Assembly (NCBI GenBank): GCA_934630485.1
Contig: CAKTWD010000001.1
Span: 1-62,658, forward strand
Length of the DNA: 62,658 nucleotides
Source: an uncultured Eggerthellaceae bacterium
Lineage (GTDB): Bacteria > Actinomycetota > Coriobacteriia > Coriobacteriales > Eggerthellaceae
Direction of reading: 5' to 3'
The position numbers and the translations under genes are program-made. The notes beneath the pieces are model-generated. The model had not been told where the DNA came from, did not search any database, and saw nothing but the letters and a program-made list of their open reading frames with translations. Positions 42,239 to 52,100 of this stretch are shown here, piece by piece (positions within the stretch are counted from its first letter, which is position 1; each line of letters begins with the position of its first letter).

Positions 42239-43807
42239 ATGGAATTCGTCAACACATTCTGGGCGCTGGTGCCGCCTGTCGTCGCCATCGTCCTAGCGCT
42301 AATCACGAAAGAGACGTACAGCTCGCTGTTCATCGGCATCGTCGTGGGCGCCCTGCTGCTGGCAGGCCTTGACCCCATCCAGACGATGAACAACATCATC
42401 AGCAACGAGATTCCCGTTGCTGATGGCGGTGACCCGCTGGTTGTCGGTTTCGTGCACGCCATCAGCGATGCCAACAACGCCGGCATCTTCATTTTCTTGA
42501 TCATGCTGGGTGCTATGGTTGCGCTTATCAATGCGGCCGGTGGATCTGCTGCGTTCGGCAAGTGGGCTGCTTCGCACATCAAGACCCGTGTTGGCGCGCA
42601 GCTGTCAACGTTCGTCTTGGGCGTTTTGATCTTCATCGATGACTACTTCAACTGTTTGACGGTTGGTTCGGTCATGCGTCCCGTTACCGATGCGTGCAAG
42701 ATCAGCCGCGCCAAGCTGGCCTACATCATCGACTCGACCGCTGCTCCCATCTGCATGATCGCGCCGATTTCCTCGTGGGCCGCTGCTGTTTCGGCAACCG
42801 CCTCCGATCTTGATAACGGCATGAGCGGCATCCAGCTGTTCATCTCGGCTATTCCGTTCAACTTCTACTCGCTTCTGACCATCGTCTTCGTTGTTGCGCT
42901 GTGCATCATGGGCTTCGATTACGGCCCCATGGCCAAGAAGGAGCTTGAGGCCTACCGCGAAGGCAAGTCCGGTTCTCTGGGCGGCGAGGTTAGGATCACC
43001 AACGAGAAGGCTTCGCTGTGGGACATGATGATCCCGGTCATCATTTTGATTGTCTGCTGCATCGTCGGCATGCTGTACGTCGGCGGCTTCTGGGATCCCG
43101 AAGCCGACGGCTACATGAGCCTGATCGGCGCTTTCGCTGACACCAGCGCATCCATCGGCCTGCCGTGGGGCGGTATCATCGCTTTGGTTGCCACCGTCGC
43201 TTACCTGGTGCTTCGCAAGGTCATCTCGTTCAACCGCGCTATGGAGTGTCTGATCGAGGGCTTCAAGGCCATGGTTCCGGCTCTGCTCATCCTTACCTTC
43301 GCTCTTACCCTGAAGCTCACCACTACGGCTCTTGGCGCCGACGTGTTCGTCGCAGGTCTGATGGAGGGTGCTGCAGCCAGCTTGTTCAACATGCTGCCCG
43401 CCATCATCTTCCTGGTTGCCGTGTTCCTGGCGTTCTCGACGGGTACCAGCTGGGGCACGTTCGGCATTCTGATCCCCATTGTTACCGCCATCTTCGCTAC
43501 CAGCGACTACACGCTGATGACCATCGGCATCTCGGCTTGCTTGGCTGGCGCTGTTTGCGGCGACCATATCTCGCCGATCTCCGACACCACCATCATGGCA
43601 TCGGCTGGCGCGAACGTGAATCACATCGATCACGTCAACACGCAGCTGCCGTACGCCCTGACCGTTGCCGGTGTGTCGTTCGTCTGCTTCGTGATTGCCG
43701 GCTTCGTGCAGAACTTCCTGATCTGCCTGGCCGTTGGCGTCATCTTGATCGTCGGCATCCTGACCGTGCTTAAGCGCGCGATCGGCGTGAACGCTTCTGC
43801 TGAATAA
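42239..43807 (+). CDS. nhaC: NhaC-family Na+/H+ antiporter
   Basis: A 522-residue membrane protein with about 12 helices. Family motifs include LVPPVVAIVLALITKETYSS, GVLIFIDDYFNCLTVGSVMR (with the FIDDYFN signature), STAAPICMIAPISSWAAAVS and GDHISPISDTTIMASAGANV. NhaC exchanges sodium for protons; some relatives exchange organic acids. ATG 42239 has GGGAG in front. A TATAAT at 42151-42156 lies about 80 bases upstream and is a likely promoter. It stands alone with a terminator behind it. Confidence 0.9.
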   Translation: MEFVNTFWALVPPVVAIVLALITKETYSSLFIGIVVGALLLAGLDPIQTMNNIISNEIPVADGGDPLVVGFVHAISDANNAGIFIFLIMLGAMVALINAAGGSAAFGKWAASHIKTRVGAQLSTFVLGVLIFIDDYFNCLTVGSVMRPVTDACKISRAKLAYIIDSTAAPICMIAPISSWAAAVSATASDLDNGMSGIQLFISAIPFNFYSLLTIVFVVALCIMGFDYGPMAKKELEAYREGKSGSLGGEVRITNEKASLWDMMIPVIILIVCCIVGMLYVGGFWDPEADGYMSLIGAFADTSASIGLPWGGIIALVATVAYLVLRKVISFNRAMECLIEGFKAMVPALLILTFALTLKLTTTALGADVFVAGLMEGAAASLFNMLPAIIFLVAVFLAFSTGTSWGTFGILIPIVTAIFATSDYTLMTIGISACLAGAVCGDHISPISDTTIMASAGANVNHIDHVNTQLPYALTVAGVSFVCFVIAGFVQNFLICLAVGVILIVGILTVLKRAIGVNASAE

Positions 43808-43885
43808 CTCGGAGCGGTGGCGTTTGGGGCGGCAATGCCCCGGCTACGTTGAACAACGTGGCTAGATTTGCTGCAAGATCGAATT

Positions 43886-43915
43886 AAGGGAGTCGCTTTG
43901 GCGGCTCCCTTTCTT
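43886..43915 (+). terminator. Intrinsic terminator of nhaC
   Basis: AAGGGAGTCGC (43886-43896) pairs with GCGGCTCCCTT (43901-43911) with one T-G wobble and a short loop, followed by TTCTTT. Confidence 0.88.
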
Positions 43916-44255
43916 TGTGTCTGGTGACGTTCTTTGCGCCTTGCACAGATTTTCCCGTTTTGCGGGGGTAGGGGTGCGTGATTGCGAGGGGCGCTCTGCC
44001 CGATCTGGGGTTTTGCGATGATGGATGCGGAAGGTGAGCGTGTACTTTGTTTTCCGTATCGTAAAAGGCCGCAAAACGGTCAAATCTGTGCAGCCGGGAC
44101 GGATAGGCGCGCTGAAAACAGTCGAATCTGTGCAGCCGGGACAGACAAGGCGCCCAGGTTCGCGCGACCGCAAACCCAGCGCGTTCAGCTCGGATTTTGC
44201 GAAAGATAGCTAATGCAGCAGCCGGCTAATGCGAAAGCTAGCTAATGCCGCACTT
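43916..44255. repeat. Intergenic stretch with direct repeats
   Basis: AATCTGTGCAGCCGGGAC occurs twice with flanks of partial match, at 44082-44099 and 44124-44141, period 42. The decamer also occurs inverted as TGCACAGATT at 43938. Further right, (A/G)GCTAATGC occurs three times (about 44210, 44227, 44239). No gene seen. The repeats may bind a regulator or belong to a decayed element. Confidence 0.5.
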
Positions 44256-45563
44256 TTAGGCCAGCGAGAATGCGTAGAACATCTTCGACTGGCTGACCAA
44301 GGTGCTGACATCCCAGGTTTTTTCGGAACGCTCGGCGGAATAGGGATCGTTGATGATAACTTTGCCGTCGGCGTCAAGGCCGCACGCCACGATGAAGTGG
44401 CCGTTTTGGGTGAAATCACCGGGGCCCATGTTGATAATCAGTACCTGACCTGCGGAAAGCGGTGCGGTAAGGTTGGAAGGTTGGGGGTTCAGTTGGTTGC
44501 ACGTAAGTCCCAGCTGCTCGGCGGCGCTGAAAAGGAACTTAGTGTCGGTGCCGTCGTACTGCGTTTCGAAACCGCCATTGGTTGCGATGACGCCCATGTC
44601 GTAGGGCGACTTGTCGGTTAGGCCGGTCAGCGCCTGGTAAACCATGGCAAACGACGTGGGGCAGCATCCTGTCAGCGCAAACGTGGTGGAGCTGTACTGG
44701 GTGTAGCCCCAGCGCTTGTCCCACTGGTACAGGCGCGGCACGTTGGTCTTGCTCTCGGCGGACGGCGTGGATGCGTCACCCGAGGGCTTGTCTTGCGGGT
44801 ACATGTTGGGCCAATCGCGCACGAACGATGCGGCTTCGGGCTCGTTTCCAGCCAAGCGCAAAAGTTTGCCCTGAACTGCGGTGCCGTCGGCAGTGTACGA
44901 GTCGGGGTGCGAGGCAACCCAGTATGCGTTCTCGTTGCTGCTGGCGGTTTGCAGCAGAGCGGCGGTGTCTTCGGCGCCCAAAAGGTTCTCAAGCGCGGCT
45001 TTGTCGGGCTTTGAGCCGTCCTCATTTGAATACGAAGATGCGCTCACGGCCTTCTGAGCTTCGCGAAGATCTTGTTGAACAGGGTCGGCGGGCGTGGCGC
45101 AGGCGCGGATAACCAGAACCAAAATAACGAGGATGGCAACCGCTGCTGCAATGCCAATGAGGGCGTTGCGCTTGCCGAAACGCTCGACGGCGTTGGCATA
45201 GGCGTTCGCGAAGAAATCGCCGATGCCCTTGAATGCGTTGGCGATGGCGGCACCTGCGCCCGCTAGGGCGTTGGCGGCCTGCTGTGAGCGCTGCGGTGAT
45301 TGTGCGGGTTTGCGGTTCGTGTGCGGTGCTTGCGCGGGTTTGCGGTTCGTGTGCGGTGCTTGCGCGGGTTTGCGGTTCGTACCCGAGCGGGGTGCTTGCG
45401 GACGCTGCGATTGGCGCGGCCTCTGCGATCCTGCAGGGCGATGGCCTTGCGGCATGCGCACGTGGCTGGACGGCTGCGCTTCGCCGCGTTTCGCCTGGCG
45501 AGCCTGCAGTCGCTTGCGTGCGGCTTCCTTGCGAGCTTCATCGCTCATGAAATCGTCGGACAT
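44256..45563 (-). CDS. Membrane-anchored C39-like papain-fold protein
   Basis: A 435-residue protein. A basic, Gln/Pro/Arg-rich cytoplasmic lead contains three TNRKPAQ(A/S)P repeats (about 62-90). One membrane helix follows (ALIGIAAAVAILVILVLVIR, ~134-153). The outer part ends in a C39-like peptidase domain: VPRLYQWDKRWGYTQY, GCCPTSFAMVYQALTG with the nucleophile Cys, GHFIVACGLDADG with the His and VIINDPYS with the Asp. A cell-wall or peptide hydrolase role is likely. AAGGAGGC precedes the ATG. The lead repeats are encoded by near-identical 30-bp units at 45300-45380. Confidence 0.85.
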   Translation of the reverse strand: MSDDFMSDEARKEAARKRLQARQAKRGEAQPSSHVRMPQGHRPAGSQRPRQSQRPQAPRSGTNRKPAQAPHTNRKPAQAPHTNRKPAQSPQRSQQAANALAGAGAAIANAFKGIGDFFANAYANAVERFGKRNALIGIAAAVAILVILVLVIRACATPADPVQQDLREAQKAVSASSYSNEDGSKPDKAALENLLGAEDTAALLQTASSNENAYWVASHPDSYTADGTAVQGKLLRLAGNEPEAASFVRDWPNMYPQDKPSGDASTPSAESKTNVPRLYQWDKRWGYTQYSSTTFALTGCCPTSFAMVYQALTGLTDKSPYDMGVIATNGGFETQYDGTDTKFLFSAAEQLGLTCNQLNPQPSNLTAPLSAGQVLIINMGPGDFTQNGHFIVACGLDADGKVIINDPYSAERSEKTWDVSTLVSQSKMFYAFSLA

Positions 45564-45777
45564 TGTGCCTCCTTCAAGGCATGCACACCTGCGCGTCGGT
45601 GCCTTTCAGCTCCTCTTCAGTCAGTTGGATTGTATCCGAATTGCCGTTTTTCTGCAGATCTTGACCTGCTGGCTGCGCTCTTATTCGATCAGCGGAAACG
45701 GTAGTACAATCACCAGAAATGAAAGCTATGGTGAACTACTCGCTATGGTGATCAGCGGCAATACGCGTTAATGGGAG

Positions 45778-46824
45778 ATGATTTCGTTGGAGAAGAAAGA
45801 TCTCGATTGGGGCAACCTGAGCTTCGATTACATGCCCACCGATTACAGCTACGTCTGTAATTTCAAAAACGGCGAATGGGAAGAGGGCGGCCTGACCACC
45901 GACCACTCCATCCAGCTGTCCGAGTGCGCGGGCATTTTCCATTACTGCCAGGAGGTCTTTGAGGGCCTGAAGGCATACACCACCGAGGACGGCGACATCG
46001 TCTGCTTCCGCCCTGATCTGAACGCCAAGCGCATGAGCGATTCCGCTGAGCGCCTGTGCATGCCCTCGTTCCCCGAGGACAAGTTCGTCGAGGCCGTCAA
46101 GGAAGTCGTTAAGGCGAACGCCGCTTGGGTTCCGCCGTTCGGCTCGGGCGCCACGCTGTACGTCCGTCCGTTCATGATTGCCACGGGCATCGTCATTGGC
46201 GTTGCCCCTGCTACCGAGTACCAGTTCCGCATTCTGGTCACGCCGGTCGGCCCGTACTTCAAGGGCGGCGACACGGCTGTCACCTTGGGCATCTCCAAGT
46301 ACGACCGCGCTGCTCCGCATGGCACCGGCAACATCAAGGCCGGCCTGAACTACGCCATGAGCATCAAGGCCGGCGTCGAGGCCCACGCAGCCGGCTATGC
46401 CGAGAACCTGTACCTCGATTCCGAGAGCCGCACCTATGTTGAGGAGACGGGTGGCGCCAACATCCTGTTCGTCGACAAGGCGGGCAACCTTGTTGTTCCG
46501 CAGTCGCACACCGACTCCATCCTTCCGTCGGTCACGCGCCGTTCGCTGGTCACCGTTGCCAAGGACATGCTTGGCATGAACGTCATCGAGCGCCCGGTCA
46601 AGTTCGACGAGGTGCTTGCCGGCGACTTCGTTGAGTGCGGTCTGTGCGGCACGGCTGCCGTTATCAGCCCCGTTGGCCACATCGAGGGCGAAGGCGTCGA
46701 CGTCGAGTTCCCCGACGGCGCCGTTACCTCCGGCCCCGTCATGAAGAAGCTGCGCGAAACCCTTACCGCCATCCAAAGCGGCAAGATCGAGGGTCCTGCC
46801 GGCTGGGTTGTCAAGATCTGCTAG
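45778..46824 (+). CDS. ilvE: Branched-chain amino acid aminotransferase
   Basis: IlvE interconverts Leu, Ile and Val with their 2-oxo acids using PLP. The 348-residue class IV (BCAT II-like) protein has SIQLSECAGIFHYCQEVFEG, the LYVRPFMIATG substrate loop, the PLP lysine Lys187 in HGTGNIKAGLNYA, and YVEETGGANILFV with the conserved Glu. Start: ATG 45778 has GGGAG very close. TTG 45787 (then Glu-Lys-Lys) has a better-spaced site, so the N-terminus may be three residues shorter. No other ilv gene adjoins. Confidence 0.94.
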   Translation: MISLEKKDLDWGNLSFDYMPTDYSYVCNFKNGEWEEGGLTTDHSIQLSECAGIFHYCQEVFEGLKAYTTEDGDIVCFRPDLNAKRMSDSAERLCMPSFPEDKFVEAVKEVVKANAAWVPPFGSGATLYVRPFMIATGIVIGVAPATEYQFRILVTPVGPYFKGGDTAVTLGISKYDRAAPHGTGNIKAGLNYAMSIKAGVEAHAAGYAENLYLDSESRTYVEETGGANILFVDKAGNLVVPQSHTDSILPSVTRRSLVTVAKDMLGMNVIERPVKFDEVLAGDFVECGLCGTAAVISPVGHIEGEGVDVEFPDGAVTSGPVMKKLRETLTAIQSGKIEGPAGWVVKIC

Positions 46825-46847
46825 ACTACGCCCCATCCAAGCATGAT

Positions 46848-46880
46848 GCGCCGGACGCCTACTGGGTGCCCGGCGCTTTG
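46848..46880 (+). terminator. Probable ilvE terminator
   Basis: GCGCCGG (46848-46854) pairs with CCGGCGC (46870-46876), followed by TTTGATTATT. The loop can pair further (CCTA/TGGG-type). It leaves room for the next gene's ribosome site CAAGGAG. Confidence 0.6.
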
Positions 46881-46899
46881 ATTATTCAAGGAGCACCAC

Positions 46900-47646
46900 A
46901 TGGCCGAAGAAACACCCGCGCGACGTAACCCGCCGTTCCAGAACATCTCGTTCACGTTGGTTCAGGATCGCTTGGGACGTAAGCTCTTCCGCATGAAGCG
47001 CGTTGGCGAAGAGTACGAGCTGCATGTCGAAAAGGGCAGCTCGTCGAACCCGTCGTCGCAGTTTACGCGCATGGTGCCGCAGGAAACGGCGCAGCGCTTC
47101 AAGGATGCGCTTGACGCTTTGGGCGTGTTCTCGTGGGAAGAGAAGTACGGTGATGCGTCTGCTCCCGGCTCGATGCGCTGGTCGCTGAACACGGTGTTCA
47201 AGGAAGATGTCTTCAGTGTGGCATCGAAGGGCGGAAGCGACGCTCCGCGCGAATTCGACGCTTTCTTGGAAGAGCTGTACAAGCTTGACTTCCCGCGTCC
47301 GGAAAAGGCGGCCCCTTCGCCTGCTGCCGCTGCTAAGTCGCCGATTCCGACCATGAGCGCCGCCGGTTTCGAGATGAGTAACGCGCTGCGTTCGATGGGC
47401 CTTGATCCGTCATCTCTTCCCGAGGGCATGGGTGACGCGCTCAGTCAGATGCTGGGCAGCGTTTCCTCGGCGGATGCCATCGACGCCATGTCACAGATGA
47501 GGCGCAACCCCATGGAAATGCAACAGCGTATGAAGGACGAGTTCAGTCATCTTTCGCCAGACGAGCAGGAAAAGATGATCGACGCCCTTTCAAAGACAGG
47601 TATCGCTTCTCGCGCCTGGTGGGAGCGATTCCTTCGGGGCTTATAG
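46900..47646 (+). CDS. Hypothetical soluble protein
   Basis: A 248-residue protein of unknown family. The N-terminal half is beta-rich (FQNISFTLVQDRLGRKLFRM, EEYELHVEKGSSSNPSSQF), with MRWSLNTVFKEDVFSVASKG. A Pro/Ala linker (PEKAAPSPAAAAKSPIPTMS) leads to a helical C-terminus with Met-rich segments (MSQMRRNPMEMQQRMKDEFS, LSPDEQEKMIDALSK). The tail resembles the helical modules seen in some adaptor proteins, but no assignment is safe. CAAGGAG precedes the ATG. Confidence 0.78.
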   Translation: MAEETPARRNPPFQNISFTLVQDRLGRKLFRMKRVGEEYELHVEKGSSSNPSSQFTRMVPQETAQRFKDALDALGVFSWEEKYGDASAPGSMRWSLNTVFKEDVFSVASKGGSDAPREFDAFLEELYKLDFPRPEKAAPSPAAAAKSPIPTMSAAGFEMSNALRSMGLDPSSLPEGMGDALSQMLGSVSSADAIDAMSQMRRNPMEMQQRMKDEFSHLSPDEQEKMIDALSKTGIASRAWWERFLRGL

Positions 47647-47768
47647 ATTCTTGTGATAACATATTCGATTAACGCCGCAGTCGTGAAATAACGGTTGTGG
47701 TGTTGCGGTTTTTGGGGGAAACCGCAGGTCAGTTATGTGTTGCTAGTTTTGAAAGAAGAGGTTGAAAC

Positions 47769-48146
47769 ATGGCAACAAGCAGCGAGGAAGATTACCTACG
47801 CGCTATTTACGAGTTGGATAACGGTACGGGCATGGTCCGTTCCGTTGACGTTGCAACGGCATTGGGTGTAAGTAAGCCCAGCGTGAACAAGGCATTGACC
47901 GTTCTCGAGGAGGAGGGCTACATCACGCGTATGCGCTACGCCCCCATCCAGCTTACTCACAAAGGCAAGATCAACGGCAAGCGTCTGCAGGATCGCTACC
48001 AGGCTGTTCAGGCGTTCCTTGTCGAGAAGCTTGGCATCAAGCCCGAGGTTGCCGCCGAAGAGGCTCACAAGATGGAGCACGCGCTGTCTAAGGACACCGT
48101 CACCCGCCTGAAGGAGTTCATGGATTCCGAGGCTTTGTCGAAATAG
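47769..48146 (+). CDS. DtxR/MntR-family metal-dependent regulator
   Basis: A 125-residue regulator. The winged helix reads SSEEDYLRAIYELDNGTGMV and VATALGVSKPSVNKALTVLE, the usual DtxR/MntR N-terminus. The dimer and metal region has Glu and His residues in AAEEAHKMEHALSKDTVTRL. It lacks the C-terminal SH3-like domain, like MntR. The ~120-base upstream region contains a TGCGGTTT/AAACCGCA hairpin (47703-47726). Target genes may include metal transporters elsewhere; the Fur/DtxR-like box before fprA is a possible target. Confidence 0.88.
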   Translation: MATSSEEDYLRAIYELDNGTGMVRSVDVATALGVSKPSVNKALTVLEEEGYITRMRYAPIQLTHKGKINGKRLQDRYQAVQAFLVEKLGIKPEVAAEEAHKMEHALSKDTVTRLKEFMDSEALSK

Positions 48147-48197
48147 CGGCAAGGTCGTCATACGGCTTGGCTTTTGTCAAGCGTGGGATCGAAGCAC

Positions 48198-48227
48198 AAG
48201 GCATCGCGTTCGCGGTGCCTTTTCTTT
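48198..48227 (+). terminator. Intrinsic terminator after the DtxR-like gene
   Basis: AAGGCATCGC (48198-48207) pairs with GCGGTGCCTT (48212-48221) around GTTC, followed by TTCTTTTCC. Confidence 0.88.
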
Positions 48228-48285
48228 TCCTTGCAGCTGCGTCGCTGGCGTGCGATGATCGAAACGTTGAGCGAAGGAGGCAAGA

Positions 48286-48909
48286 ATGGAGAACGTCGAC
48301 GCGAACGGCTTGACCGAGGCGCAGTTCCTTGCGGAATACAAGCAGAAAGATTACCCGAAGCCCTCGTTGACGGCGGACATGGCGGTGTTTCGTCCCGTTG
48401 GCGGTCCCGAAGGCGAATGGGAAGTTCTGTTGATCCGTCGCGGCGGGCATCCGTTCTTGGGCTGCTGGGCTTTCCCCGGTGGGTTCGTCGAGCCAGGGGA
48501 AGACGCCGATCAGGCTGCCGTTCGCGAGCTTCAGGAGGAAACGGGGCTGGTCGATGTCTCCTTGGAGCAGTTCGGTTTGTACAGCACGCCGGGCCGTGAT
48601 CCTCGCGCGTGGACCGCGTCCGAAGCGTATCTGGGCGTTGTCAACAAGAACGCGCAGGCGTGTGCCGGCGACGATGCGGCCGACGCGAAGTGGTTCAGTT
48701 TGTCTCTGAGTGAAATCGATCAAACAGGGACGTATCGCTTGGCTGCAACCGCGGCGGAAGACGAGCTGCTTGTTGAGTTCTCGGTATCGCCTCGCATGTT
48801 CGGGTCGTGCAAGGCAAGTGTGACCCGTGCTGAAGAATTCGCCTTCGATCATGGCCGCATACTTGCCGATGCGTATTTGGCGTTGCAGGGGACGATCAAC
48901 TGCGACTAG
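48286..48909 (+). CDS. Nudix hydrolase
   Basis: A 207-residue protein. The Nudix box is complete: GGFVEPGEDADQAAVRELQE followed by ETGL, which binds metal and places the attacking water. Upstream LTADMAVFRPVGGPEGEWEV and LLIRRGGHPFLGCWAFPGG are typical of ADP-ribose or NAD-related Nudix enzymes. The C-terminal ~60 residues are extra to the core. It probably cleaves a nucleoside diphosphate linked to X; the substrate is not readable. ATG has GGAGGCAAG in front. Confidence 0.9.
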   Translation: MENVDANGLTEAQFLAEYKQKDYPKPSLTADMAVFRPVGGPEGEWEVLLIRRGGHPFLGCWAFPGGFVEPGEDADQAAVRELQEETGLVDVSLEQFGLYSTPGRDPRAWTASEAYLGVVNKNAQACAGDDAADAKWFSLSLSEIDQTGTYRLAATAAEDELLVEFSVSPRMFGSCKASVTRAEEFAFDHGRILADAYLALQGTINCD

Positions 48910-49031
48910 GTGCTAGGACGATTAATCGCGAAGACGCCGCAATAAGCGAGACTCGACCAAGCGGCAACGCAGATCGTCTGCGCGCTTGCCGCACTGGCCG
49001 CTGCATCGCCATCTAGCTCGCATCAAGCAAA

Positions 49032-49063
49032 AAGGAAGCCCGGGCATTTGCTCGGGCTTCCTT
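49032..49063. terminator. Bidirectional terminator between Nudix and purL genes
   Basis: AAGGAAGCCCG (49032-49042) pairs with CGGGCTTCCTT (49053-49063). A-rich sequence on the left and T-rich on the right suit both the plus-strand Nudix gene and the minus-strand purL. Confidence 0.85.
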
Positions 49064-49109
49064 CGTGTTCGCGTATGTTGCGATGTTCAAGTGCGTTGCC
49101 GTTGGGCGG

Positions 49110-52100
49110 TTAGCACGAGAAGTAATCGACGCCGCCTTCGATGATGGGCTGGAAGGTGCGGTCGGGGATATTCTGGTACACGCCGTCGCTCCAGCGCTCG
49201 CTGTGGCCCATCTTGCCGAAGACGCGGCCGTCGGGGCTGGTGATGCCTTCGATTGCCCAAACCGAACCGTTGGGATTGGCGGCAAGGTCCATGGAGGGGT
49301 TGCCGTTGGCGTCAATGTACTGGGTGGCGATCTGGCCGGCGGCCTTCAGCTGCTCAAGCAGTTCGGGGCTTGCCACGAAGCGGCCTTCGCCATGGCTGAT
49401 GGCCACGGTGTGCATGTCACCAACCTCGCAGCGGGAAAGCCACGGGGACATGGTGGACGCGATGCGCGTGCGGACGATGCTGCTCTGGTGACGGCCGATG
49501 TTGTTGAACGTCAGCGTGGGGCAGTTCTCGTCCATGGGGCGGATGTCGCCGAAGGGAACCAGACCCAGCTTGATAAGCGCCTGGAAGCCGTTGCAGATGC
49601 CCAGGATCAGGCCATCACGGTTCCACAGCAGATCGCGCACGGCCTCGGTGACCTCGGGAGCACGGAAGAACGCGGTGATGAACTTGGCGGAGCCGTCGGG
49701 CTCGTCGCCGCCGCTGAAGCCGCCAGGGATCATGAGGATCTGGCTTTCGCGGATGCGCTTCGCGAGCTCCTTGGTGCTTTCGGCAACGGCAGCAGGCGTC
49801 AGGTTGTTGATGACGAACGTGTCGGGCTTGGCTCCGGCACGCTGGAAGGCGCGTGCGGTGTCGTACTCGCAGTTGTTGCCAGGGAACACGGGGATGATGA
49901 CGCGCGGTGCGCCGATGGTGCCGTCGTAGGTAAGCGGCAGCTTCTCGGCGAAGCTGATGGTCTCGACCTGCGGGGTTTCGATGCCGACAGCCTTGCTGCG
50001 GTAGGGGTACACGGGTTCGAGCTTGCCTTCGTAGGCGTCAAGGATCTTGTCAAGGTCGATGACCTCGTCGCCAGCGGAGAAGGTGAAGCCGGAGGTGGTG
50101 GTGCCCGTCAGGTTGATGCGGACCGCGTCGCTGCCGGTGGGTTCGGGAGCTTCGTCAGCAAGCTCGACCAGGAACGCGCCGTAGGCATTCTTGAACAGGA
50201 CGTCCGTGGGAACGTCGTGGTTCAGGCCGAAGCCGATGCGGTTGCCCAAAGTAGCCTTGAACAGGGCCTCGGCGCCGCCACCGAAGCCAAGCGTGGAAGC
50301 GGACAGCACAACGCCGTCGTCGATGAGCTTCTGAACGATGTCCATGGCCTCGCGCTGGCCGGCTGCGTCGGGACGGCCGTCAGGCAGGTAGTCGTGGGCT
50401 TCGATGCAGAAGACGCGATGGCCTGCGCCCTTGAACTCGGGGCTGACGATGTGGTCGGTCTTGCCAACGGCAGTGGCGAAGCTGACAAGCGTGGGAGGAA
50501 CATCCAGGTCCTCGAAGCTGCCGGACATGGAGTCCTTGCCGCCGATGGAGCCAACTTCGAAGTCGAGTTGGGCCATAAGCGCGCCAAGAAGCGAAGCCGC
50601 GGGCTTGCCCCAACGCTCGGGGGCGGTGCGCAGGCTTCCGAAATATTCCTGGAAGGTGAAGTAAGCATCTTCGCGCTTGAAGCCGGTGGCGATGAGCTTG
50701 GAAAGGCTCTCGACGACGGCAAGGTAAGCGCCGGCGAACTGGTTCTTCTCGGAGAGATACGGGTTGAAGCCCCATGCCATGCCGGAGCACGTGGTGGTCT
50801 CGCCGTCAACGGGAAGCTTGGCGACCATTGCCTGGGCAGGGGTGAGCTGGGTCTTGCCGCCGAAGGGCATGAGCACGGTGGAAGCGCCGATGGTCGAGTC
50901 GAAACGCTCGGACAGGCCCTTGTTGGAGCAGACGTTCAGGTCGGTGATCACGTCAAGCAGGCGCTCTTCGAATGTATCGCCCTTCCAAGATGCCTGGTAG
51001 GCCTCCTGCTTGGGGATGTGAACGTTCATTTCCTTGGAGGCGCCGTTCGATGCCAGGAAGTCGCGGCTGATGTCGACGATGGCGTCGCCGTTCCAGATCA
51101 TGCGAACGCGAGCTTCCTCGGTGACGGTGGCAACGGGCGTGGCCTCGAGGTTCTCTTCGTGGGCATAGCGGATGAACTCGTCGACGTCGGCTGCGGCCAC
51201 ATCGACGGCCATGCGCTCCTGGCTTTCGGACAGGGCAAGCTCGGTGCCGTCAAGGCCGTCGTACTTTTTGGGAAGTGCATTCAAGTCGACGCGGATGCCG
51301 TCGGCAAGCTCGCCGATGGCAACGCTGACGCCGCCTGCGCCGAAGTCGTTGCAACGCTTGATGAGACGCGTGGCCTCGCCGCGACGGAACAGGCGCTGGA
51401 TCTTGCGCTCGACGGGCGCGTTGCCCTTCTGAACTTCGGCACCGCATTCTTCAAGCGATTCCATGTTGTGAGCCTTGGACGACCCGGTTGCGCCGCCGAT
51501 GCCGTCACGGCCGGTGCGGCCGCCCAGCAGGATGACGACGTCGCCCGGGGCGGGCGTTTCGCGACGGACGTGGTCGGCGGGCGTTGCGCCCACAACCGCG
51601 CCGATTTCCATGCGCTTGGCGGCGTAGCCGGGATGGTACAGCTCGTTGACCTGGCCGGTTGCCAAGCCGATCTGGTTGCCGTAGCTGGAGTAGCCGGCTG
51701 CGGCGGTGGTGACCAGCTTGCGCTGGGGAAGCTTGCCAGCAAGCGTTTCGGACATAGGAGCCAGCGGGTTCGCGGCGCCGGTGACGCGCATTGCCTGGTA
51801 AACGTAGCTGCGGCCGGACAGAGGGTCGCGGATGCAGCCGCCGATGCAGGTTGCTGCGCCGCCGAACGGCTCGATCTCGGTGGGATGGTTGTGCGTCTCG
51901 TTCTTGAACAGGAACAGCCAATCCTCTTCCTGGCCGTCGACATCGACCTTCACCTTGACGGTGCAGGCGTTGATCTCTTCGGATTCGTCGAGGTTCTTCA
52001 GGGTGCCCGTGGACTTCAGGTAGCGGGCGCCGATGGTGCCCAGGTCCATAAGGCAGACGGGCTTCTCATCGCGGCCAAGCTCATGGCGAAGCTCGAGGTA

